From positions 1 to 11,302 of the forward strand of contig JAUZPI010000116.1 of NCBI GenBank assembly GCA_030706015.1: a stretch of DNA of 11,302 nucleotides, given 5' to 3'. The notes beneath the pieces are model-generated. The model saw only the letters and a list, made by a program, of their open reading frames with translations, was not told where the DNA came from and made no database searches. Origin of the DNA: Bacillota bacterium. Its GTDB lineage: Bacteria > Bacillota > Clostridia > Clostridiales > Clostridiaceae. Shown piece by piece: positions 6,374-11,302 of this stretch. The position numbers and the translations under genes are program-made. Within the stretch, counting starts at the first letter, position 1; each line of letters begins with the position of its first letter.

Positions 6374-8431
6374 ATGAGTAAGGAAAATAAAAAATTGATA
6401 ACTAAGAAGATTCTTCAGGATGCGGTTAAGGATGCTTTTATAAAACTAAATCCTAAATATATGGCTAAGAATCCTGTTATGTTTGTAGTTGAACTAGGTT
6501 TCTTATTAACATTATTTCTTACCTTTTTCCCTAACGCTTTTGGTGATAAGGGAGATGGTTTAAGACTATATAATGCTATAGTTACAGCAATTCTATTTAT
6601 TACTGTATTATTTGCTAATTTTGCTGAAGCAGTAGCTGAAGGCAGGGGTAAGGCTCAGGCAGACAGTCTTAAGAAGACCAGGAAGGATACAAAGGCAAAA
6701 GTAATTGATGAATCGGGAACAATTACAGTAATGGGAGCATCTCAAATTAAAAAAGGGGATGTTGTCCTAGTAGAAGCAGGGGAGCTTATTCCTAATGACG
6801 GGGAAGTAATTGAAGGTTTAGCTTCTGTTGATGAATCAGCTATTACTGGAGAATCCGCACCTGTAATGAAGGAAGCTGGAGGAGACTTCAGCTCTGTTAC
6901 AGGGGGAACTAAGGTCGTAAGTGATTATTTAAAGATTGAGATAACAGCTACCCCAGGAGAGTCCTTCCTTGATAAGATGATTAGTCTTGTAGAAGGAGCA
7001 GCTCGTCAAAAGACACCTAATGAACTTGCATTATCCACTTTATTGGTCAGCTTAACATTAATCTTTTTAATTGTTATAGTTACATTATACCCAATGGCTA
7101 AGTATTTGAATATCAATATACCTATATCCACATTGGTTGCCCTTTTAGTATGTTTAATTCCTACGACTATAGGGGGACTTTTATCAGCTATAGGCATAGC
7201 AGGCATGGACAGAGTTACACGTTTTAATGTTATAGCTATGTCAGGTAAGGCTGTAGAAGCCTGTGGTGATGTAAGTACTATGATTCTTGATAAAACAGGA
7301 ACAATTACCTTTGGTAATAGACTTGCTTCTGAGTTTATACCAGTTAGCGGTCATACAGTAGAAGAGGTTACAAAGTATGCACTAATTTCATCTATAAAGG
7401 ATGGTACCCCAGAAGGAAGATCTGCTGTAGAACTTGCAAATAAAAATGGAATTACAGTAAATGAAGCAGACTATGTGGATGGAGAATTCATGGAGTTTAC
7501 AGCTCAATCAAAGATGAGTGGAATCAATCTTGCCGATGGAACCAAGATAAGAAAAGGTGCAGGAAGTGCTGTAAAGAAATTTGCAGAAAGTCTTGCAGGA
7601 AAGGTTCCAAGCGATTTAGATGCAATTATTGAGAGAATATCAAAGCTAGGAGGAACTCCATTAGTAGTATGTGTAGACAGTGAGATTTATGGAGTTATAT
7701 ATTTAAAGGATACAGTAAAACCAGGTATGGTAGAAAGATTCCAAAGGCTTAGAGAAATGGGTATTAAGACAGTAATGTGTACTGGAGATAATCCATTAAC
7801 CGCAGAGACCATAGCAAGAGAAGCTGGTGTGGATGAATTTGTTGCTGAATGTAAACCAGAGGATAAAATTGCAGTAATAAAAAAGGAACAAGCTCTTGGT
7901 AAGTTAGTAGCTATGACTGGTGATGGTACTAATGACGCTCCTGCACTTGCTCAGGCTGATGTAGGTCTTGCTATGAACAGTGGTACTGTAGCAGCAAAGG
8001 AAGCGGCTAATATGGTGGATCTTGATTCAAATCCAACTAAAATATTAGAGGTAGTTGAGATTGGTAAGCAGCTGCTGATAACAAGAGGTGCGTTAACTAC
8101 CTTCAGTATTGCAAATGACGTAGCAAAGTATTTTGCAATAATTCCTGCTATATTCCTAATGGCAATACCTGAAATGAAGGCTTTAAATGTGATGCATTTA
8201 GGCTCACCCAATAGTGCTATATTATCTGCATTAATATTCAATGCTATAATAATCCCTGCTTTAATACCTATCGCTATGAAAGGTGTTAAATATAGACCGA
8301 TGAGATCAGAGTTGTTACTCGCAAGAAACCTTCTAGTGTTTGGCTTAGGAGGAGTAGTTGTTCCTTTTGCAGGAATAAAACTTATAGATTTATTAATAAA
8401 CCCTATTTTAAAAGTACTAAATTTAGGTTAA
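6374..8431 (+). CDS. kdpB: KdpB, P-type ATPase catalytic subunit
   Basis: The 685-residue P-type (P1A) ATPase couples ATP hydrolysis to K+ import through KdpA. The actuator motif TGES is at 158-161; its serine corresponds to the E. coli Ser162 whose phosphorylation inhibits the pump. The phosphorylated aspartate is D306 in DKTGT. The nucleotide-binding KGA is at 394-396 and the hinge motifs TGDN (470-473) and TGDGTNDAP (515-523) are intact. Membrane residues D582 and K585 (NDVAKYFAIIPA) match the D/K pair used for coupling in E. coli KdpB. AGGAGG (6361-6366) sits 7 nt before the ATG. The gene is complete and of normal length. Confidence 0.98.
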   Translation: MSKENKKLITKKILQDAVKDAFIKLNPKYMAKNPVMFVVELGFLLTLFLTFFPNAFGDKGDGLRLYNAIVTAILFITVLFANFAEAVAEGRGKAQADSLKKTRKDTKAKVIDESGTITVMGASQIKKGDVVLVEAGELIPNDGEVIEGLASVDESAITGESAPVMKEAGGDFSSVTGGTKVVSDYLKIEITATPGESFLDKMISLVEGAARQKTPNELALSTLLVSLTLIFLIVIVTLYPMAKYLNINIPISTLVALLVCLIPTTIGGLLSAIGIAGMDRVTRFNVIAMSGKAVEACGDVSTMILDKTGTITFGNRLASEFIPVSGHTVEEVTKYALISSIKDGTPEGRSAVELANKNGITVNEADYVDGEFMEFTAQSKMSGINLADGTKIRKGAGSAVKKFAESLAGKVPSDLDAIIERISKLGGTPLVVCVDSEIYGVIYLKDTVKPGMVERFQRLREMGIKTVMCTGDNPLTAETIAREAGVDEFVAECKPEDKIAVIKKEQALGKLVAMTGDGTNDAPALAQADVGLAMNSGTVAAKEAANMVDLDSNPTKILEVVEIGKQLLITRGALTTFSIANDVAKYFAIIPAIFLMAIPEMKALNVMHLGSPNSAILSALIFNAIIIPALIPIAMKGVKYRPMRSELLLARNLLVFGLGGVVVPFAGIKLIDLLINPILKVLNLG

Positions 8432-8446
8432 TAGGGAGGAAGAACA

Positions 8447-9064
8447 ATGAAAAAGATTTTAAAACCAGCCTTTACGATTACTATAGTACTTATGTTGCTT
8501 TGTGGTGTGATATATCCTCTATTAATGACAGGTATCAGCCAGGTAGCCTTTAATAAAAAGGCCAATGGAAGCATGGTAGAGTTTGATGGAAAGCAAGCGG
8601 GTTCTCAGCTCATAGGTCAAGATTTTAAAGACTCAAGATTCTTTAGAGGAAGAGTTTCTGCAGTAAATTATAATACCTATACTGAAAAGGATAAGGCATC
8701 ATATCAGGGAGTAAGCTCGGGGTCACAAAACTTAGCTCCTTCTAATAAAGCTCTTCAAGAAAGAGTTCAAAAGGGTATAGCTGAGTTCTTAGCTTCTCAT
8801 CCTGGAGTTAAAAAAGAAGATATACCAACAGATTTACTAACAAGTTCAGCCTCAGGCCTTGATCCAGATATAAGCCCAGAAAGTGCAAAGCTTCAAATAC
8901 CTGCAGTGGCTAAAGCAACTGGAATAAGTGAAGAGAAGCTTCAAAAGATAGTTGATAATAACACTGAAGGAAAATCATTAGGTATATTTGGAGAAAAGAG
9001 AGTTAATGTATTGATGGTTAATTTAGAAGTGGCAAAGCTGCTTAAGGATAGTGGAAAGTTATAA
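8447..9064 (+). CDS. kdpC: KdpC, accessory subunit of the K+-transporting ATPase
   Basis: The 205-residue protein has one N-terminal membrane helix (about 8-30) and an extracytoplasmic domain. Family motifs are clear: GSQLIGQDF (52-60), FRGRVSA (66-72), SGSQNLAPSN (91-100), DLLTSSASGLDPDISP (129-144) and GEKRVNVLMVN (182-192). KdpC assists assembly and ATP/K+ affinity of the pump. GGGAGGA (8434-8440) lies 6 nt before the ATG, and the gene follows kdpB after 15 nt. A strong terminator begins three bases after its stop, so the operon is kdpFABC with no kdpDE attached. Confidence 0.97.
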   Translation: MKKILKPAFTITIVLMLLCGVIYPLLMTGISQVAFNKKANGSMVEFDGKQAGSQLIGQDFKDSRFFRGRVSAVNYNTYTEKDKASYQGVSSGSQNLAPSNKALQERVQKGIAEFLASHPGVKKEDIPTDLLTSSASGLDPDISPESAKLQIPAVAKATGISEEKLQKIVDNNTEGKSLGIFGEKRVNVLMVNLEVAKLLKDSGKL

Positions 9065-9066
9065 GG

Positions 9067-9106
9067 AAAAACGCTTAGGACTAGTATGAGTCTTAAGCGT
9101 TTTTTT
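9067..9106. terminator. Strong terminator ending kdpFABC, probably bidirectional
   Basis: AAAAACGCTTAGGACT (9067-9082) pairs with AGTCTTAAGCGTTTTT (9089-9104) as a 16-bp stem with one G-U and a 6-nt loop, ending in TTTTTTT (9100-9106). The opposite strand also ends the stem in TTTTT, and the convergent LysM gene stops at 9107. One compact element therefore seems to serve both genes. Confidence 0.9.
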
Positions 9107-9985
9107 CTATTGACCGTTGGCTTTAAGTACGTTAGCTTGAGCTACAGGATCAATATTTGGATTAGCGTGTCCCCCGCTATTGTAGAAGTACATACAGCAG
9201 TGTCCGTTCATACCGTTATCAGCTATATCTGTTGTGGAGTGAGGCATACCAATTAAGCTTACAGCCATTTGATATTTTACATTGTCCTTAGTGAAGTAAA
9301 GTACCATAGGTCTTTTCTTTATCCAAGACCAATCTACATACAATGATTTCATAATATTTGTATCTGCTTGAGTTAAAGGTACTATATCAGAGTGATTTGA
9401 ACCACCATAGTATTTAATGTTGAAGGTTTTACCTGTTGCTAAATCCTTTAGGGTTCCTTTTGTACCAGTACTCCATATTCTCATGGCATTATCCCAAGTA
9501 TAAATGTCACCATAATTATTATTAACTCTAGCTTTCATCATAGTAACGCCAACTGGTTTTACAACTTCTGTTGTATTTAAAGGAATGGTAAGAGTTTGTC
9601 TAGGCATTACATAGTCTACTGCAAGAAAATTAGAGTTTATTATAGTATCTACAGTAGTATTATACTTTTTTGCCAATGTCCAGAGATTATCACCTGGTTG
9701 AACAACATAGTTTATAGTTGGAATTTCCTTTATCAACAAGTCTTGTCCAACTAATATATTATTAGCATTCTGTATGCTATTTATTTTAACAAGGGTAGTT
9801 ACTGTTGTGCTGAATTTTTTAGATATGGTATAGAGAGAGTCACCACTCTGAACTTTATAGTGGTCTTGGCTCACTATTGTTGAAGCGCCGCTAGGATTAA
9901 TAACTGCTGTGGCAGCACTTACCGGCACTGTAGAGAATAACATAGCACATAAAGTAATCGCTGCAATAAACTTCTTAGATTTCAT
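9107..9985 (-). CDS. Secreted two-LysM protein with conserved His-rich C-terminal domain
   Basis: The 292-residue protein starts with a signal peptide (KSKK then a hydrophobic stretch to about 23, likely cleavage after PVSA). Two LysM peptidoglycan-binding repeats follow: HYKVQSGDSLYTISKKF (42-58, repeat to 85) and NYVVQPGDNLWTLAKKY (92-108, repeat to 134). The C-terminal domain (about 143-292) has YYGGSNHSDIVPL (192-204), GMPHS (246-250), GHCCMYFYNSGGH (261-273) and DPVAQANVLKA (279-289). From memory this arrangement recurs in clostridial LysM proteins without an established activity; the His/Asp positions suggest a metal-dependent wall enzyme, but that is inference. The start chosen is ATG at 9985, 9 nt after AGAGGA (10000-9995). 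An in-frame TTG at 10003 overlaps that site and is less likely. Confidence 0.85.
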   Translation of the reverse strand: MKSKKFIAAITLCAMLFSTVPVSAATAVINPSGASTIVSQDHYKVQSGDSLYTISKKFSTTVTTLVKINSIQNANNILVGQDLLIKEIPTINYVVQPGDNLWTLAKKYNTTVDTIINSNFLAVDYVMPRQTLTIPLNTTEVVKPVGVTMMKARVNNNYGDIYTWDNAMRIWSTGTKGTLKDLATGKTFNIKYYGGSNHSDIVPLTQADTNIMKSLYVDWSWIKKRPMVLYFTKDNVKYQMAVSLIGMPHSTTDIADNGMNGHCCMYFYNSGGHANPNIDPVAQANVLKANGQ

Positions 9986-10008
9986 CAAATTACATCCTCT
10001 CAATATAT

Positions 10009-10038
10009 ATTATAAACACTTCAGTTTATATATCGAAA
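10009..10038 (-). promoter_or_regulatory. Weak candidate promoter of the LysM gene
   Basis: A perfect TATAAT lies on the minus strand at 10014-10009, but no good -35 is found at 16-18 nt. Transcription would start only about 17 nt before the ATG, just ahead of the AGAGGA site. It could depend on an activator or an alternative sigma factor. Confidence 0.3.
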
Positions 10039-10135
10039 AATAGGACGTCACACTTACTAGTAATATTTGTTATGGGTAGAGGCTAATACAATCAGGTATC
10101 TGTGTGGGAAAGGGTAACAAGTCAAATAAGATATC

Positions 10136-10153
10136 TTCATAATTTCTTCATAA
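10136..10153 (+). promoter_or_regulatory. Direct repeat TTCATAA-N4-TTCATAA, possible response-regulator site
   Basis: Two identical heptamers (10136-10142 and 10147-10153) have an 11-bp period. The match extends to nine bases, TCTTCATAA. One-turn direct repeats of this form are typical of OmpR/PhoB-family regulator sites. The pair is centred about 50 bp before the predicted glycosyltransferase start, where an activator would bind. Confidence 0.4.
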
Positions 10154-10164
10154 ATTACCTCGGG

Positions 10165-10205
10165 GTTTCTTAAGAAACTCTATATATAATGATAATTGTA
10201 CAATT
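10165..10205 (+). promoter_or_regulatory. Putative glycosyltransferase promoter flanked by two perfect palindromes
   Basis: TATAAT (10185-10190) is the likely -10; no good -35 exists (GGGGTT at 17 nt). The spacer holds a perfect 14-bp palindrome GTTTCTTAAGAAAC (10165-10178). A second perfect 12-bp palindrome AATTGTACAATT (10194-10205) covers the expected start site near 10197. A small hairpin TTATCC/GGATAA (10205-10210, 10215-10220) then precedes the ribosome site. The 232-bp gap 10004-10235 contains no gene that I can support. Confidence 0.45.
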
Positions 10206-10235
10206 TATCCAAGGGGATAATGGGAGGGTGGTTAT

Positions 10236-10928
10236 ATGAGAACTATGGTTGTAGTTCCATGTTATAACGAAGGAAAAAGTATCTTTAATTTGGTAATATG
10301 CATTAAAAGATATAATCCTGATGTAGATATTGTAGTTGTAGATGATGGTTCCTCGGATAATACAATTTATGAGGCTAGGAGTGCAGGGGCATTAGTGATT
10401 CCATTATGTCAAAATCTTGGTATAGGTGGAGCAGTGCAAACGGGCTATATTTATGCATTGAATAAGGATTATGATATTGTAGTGCAAATAGATGGAGATG
10501 GTCAGCATAACCCAAGCGAATTGGAGAAACTTATCCATCTCCTGGAGAACAAAGAAGCTGATATGGCAATTGGATCACGATTTGTAAGTGATACTGGATA
10601 TATACCAAGTATAGCTAGAAAATTAGGCATAATATTTTTTTCAGTGATCGTGTCAAGCTTATGTAACAAGAAATTTCATGATACGACTTCTGGTTATAGA
10701 GCGGTAAGCAGAAAGGGTATAGAGCTATTTGCTAAGTATTATCCTAGAGATTACCCTGAGGTAGAAACTATAGTTTATGCTTGGAAAAATGGCCTTAAGG
10801 TAGAGGAAGTGTCTGTAAGCATGGAACAAAGAAAGTATGGTAAATCTACTATTACGCCTATAAAGTCTATTTATTATTTGTTTAAAGTTACATTTGCTAC
10901 ATTTCGTCATGGGTTATATAGATTTTAA
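10236..10928 (+). CDS. Family 2 glycosyltransferase, polyprenyl-phosphate sugar transferase type (DPM1-like)
   Basis: The 230-residue protein is a GT-A glycosyltransferase that probably moves a sugar from a nucleotide sugar to a polyprenyl phosphate at the cytoplasmic membrane face. Motifs in order: VVPCYNEGKS (6-15), nucleotide-binding VVVDDGSSDNT (33-43), NLGIGGAVQTGY (60-71), metal-binding IDGDGQHNPSEL (85-96, DxD at D86-D88), GSRF (113-116), DTTSGYRA (149-156) and YPEVE (173-177). It has no C-terminal membrane helices, unlike GtrB-type enzymes, so neighbours may supply membrane anchoring. GGGAGG (10222-10227) is 8 nt before the ATG. The next gene starts 15 bp after its stop, so they form an operon. 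The sugar cannot be read from sequence. Confidence 0.92.
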   Translation: MRTMVVVPCYNEGKSIFNLVICIKRYNPDVDIVVVDDGSSDNTIYEARSAGALVIPLCQNLGIGGAVQTGYIYALNKDYDIVVQIDGDGQHNPSELEKLIHLLENKEADMAIGSRFVSDTGYIPSIARKLGIIFFSVIVSSLCNKKFHDTTSGYRAVSRKGIELFAKYYPRDYPEVETIVYAWKNGLKVEEVSVSMEQRKYGKSTITPIKSIYYLFKVTFATFRHGLYRF

Positions 10929-10943
10929 GGGGGCTATTTTAAA

Positions 10944-11108
10944 ATGTTTTTTTATATAACAACAGCATCATTTCTAGGATACAATTTATTTATGATGATT
11001 TATATGCTAACAAAAATATCTAATGCAAATAAACGAATAACCAGGCTTACACAGGAACTTGGAATAATAAAAGGTAGATTGTGTGATGAGAGGAAAGAGA
11101 GCAGATGA
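10944..11108 (+). CDS. Small membrane/coiled-coil protein, resembles the C-terminal part of DUF2304
   Basis: The 54-residue protein has one hydrophobic helix (about 3-23) followed by a charged amphipathic helix NANKRITRLTQELGIIKG (27-44). DUF2304 proteins usually have about 110-120 residues with two or three helices and a similar final K-R-(L)-x-Q-E-L segment, and they commonly follow GT2 genes. This product matches only the end of that plan. AAGGGGG (10927-10933), overlapping the upstream stop codon, lies 10 nt before the ATG. Its TGA overlaps the ATG of the next gene (ATGA, 11105-11108), showing translational coupling. The gene is real by ribosome site and packing; the family link is from pattern memory and only moderately sure. 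Confidence 0.75.
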   Translation: MFFYITTASFLGYNLFMMIYMLTKISNANKRITRLTQELGIIKGRLCDERKESR

Positions 11109-11302
11109 TTTTTATATTAATTATGGTCAACATAATTCTTTTGGTAATAGGACAAACATTATGGAAGATAGGAGTTAGTGGGGATAGGCTTAGTTTCAAT
11201 GCAGATAGTATTCTTAAATTGATATCCAGTCCATATATAATTTCAGGAATCATATTATATAGTTTGGCTACTGTAATTTGGCTTTATATATTATCTAAGG
11301 AA
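11105..11302 (+). CDS. Small EamA/SMR-like membrane transporter, N-terminal part (runs off window)
   Basis: Sixty-six codons are visible with no stop before the edge. The product begins with a hydrophobic helix (about 1-18, ending in GQTLWKIGV), a short polar loop, then a second helix (about 47-64). The G-Q-x-x-x-K-x-G pattern after helix 1 is typical of EmrE/EamA-type small transporters, including ArnE/ArnF-like flippases of undecaprenyl-phosphate sugars. The ATG overlaps the stop of the preceding gene by 4 nt. Following a polyprenyl-phosphate glycosyltransferase, a role in flipping the lipid-linked sugar is likely but unproven. Confidence 0.7.
   Translation, partial: MIFILIMVNIILLVIGQTLWKIGVSGDRLSFNADSILKLISSPYIISGIILYSLATVIWLYILSKE

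Noticed and set aside
7006..8241. Two minus-strand open frames inside kdpB.
   Set aside because: They are antisense to conserved P-type ATPase sequence and have no start signals.
9986..10003. TTG start six codons upstream for the LysM protein.
   Set aside because: The TTG overlaps the AGAGGA ribosome site that correctly precedes the ATG at 9985, and the ATG gives a standard signal peptide.
10725..11253. Minus-strand open frames at 10725-10910 and 11047-11253.
   Set aside because: They oppose the glycosyltransferase and the small-protein/transporter genes, which have ribosome sites and coupled stops and starts.

Overview
The window is AT-rich chromosomal DNA from a Gram-positive, low-GC Firmicute. 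Strong AGGAGG-type ribosome binding sites, TTGAAA/TATAAT sigma-A promoters, an encoded CCA on the tRNA, a complete kdpFABC operon and a secreted LysM protein all point to Clostridium or a close relative. No species is assigned from sequence alone.

Left edge (1-231): the 3' end of a 5S rRNA, so the window opens at the tail of an rRNA operon, then a tRNA-Lys(UUU) only about 8 nt later and two hairpin terminators. Signalling block (353-4268): a receiver-TPR response regulator (minus strand) is divergent from an HD-GYP cyclic-di-GMP phosphodiesterase (plus strand). The HD-GYP gene converges on a membrane histidine kinase (minus strand), with a shared hairpin between them. The kinase has a periplasmic-type helical sensor followed by HAMP, PAS, HisKA and HATPase_c. 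Neither regulator has a DNA-binding domain.

Potassium block (4549-9064): kdpF (25 codons), kdpA, kdpB and kdpC form a compact operon for the high-affinity K+-pumping KdpFABC ATPase. It is divergent from the kinase gene and ends at a strong, probably bidirectional terminator. No kdpD or kdpE lies in the window, so how the operon senses K+ is open; the divergent kinase is a candidate only by position.

Cell-envelope block (9107-11302): a secreted two-LysM protein with a poorly characterised His-rich C-terminal domain (minus strand) is divergent from a three-gene operon (plus strand). That operon encodes a GT2 polyprenyl-phosphate sugar transferase-like protein, a 54-residue membrane/coiled-coil protein resembling the end of DUF2304, and the start of a small EamA/SMR-like transporter cut by the right edge. 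This trio looks like a module that makes a lipid-linked sugar and moves it across the membrane.

Most of the window is conventional. The least explained signals are in the non-coding DNA: stacked dyads and an 11-bp-period direct repeat before the glycosyltransferase, and a perfect 12-bp palindrome before kdpF. Among proteins, the short DUF2304-like product and the LysM protein's C-terminal domain are least understood. I saw no CRISPR array, transposase, phage gene or clearly new defence system.
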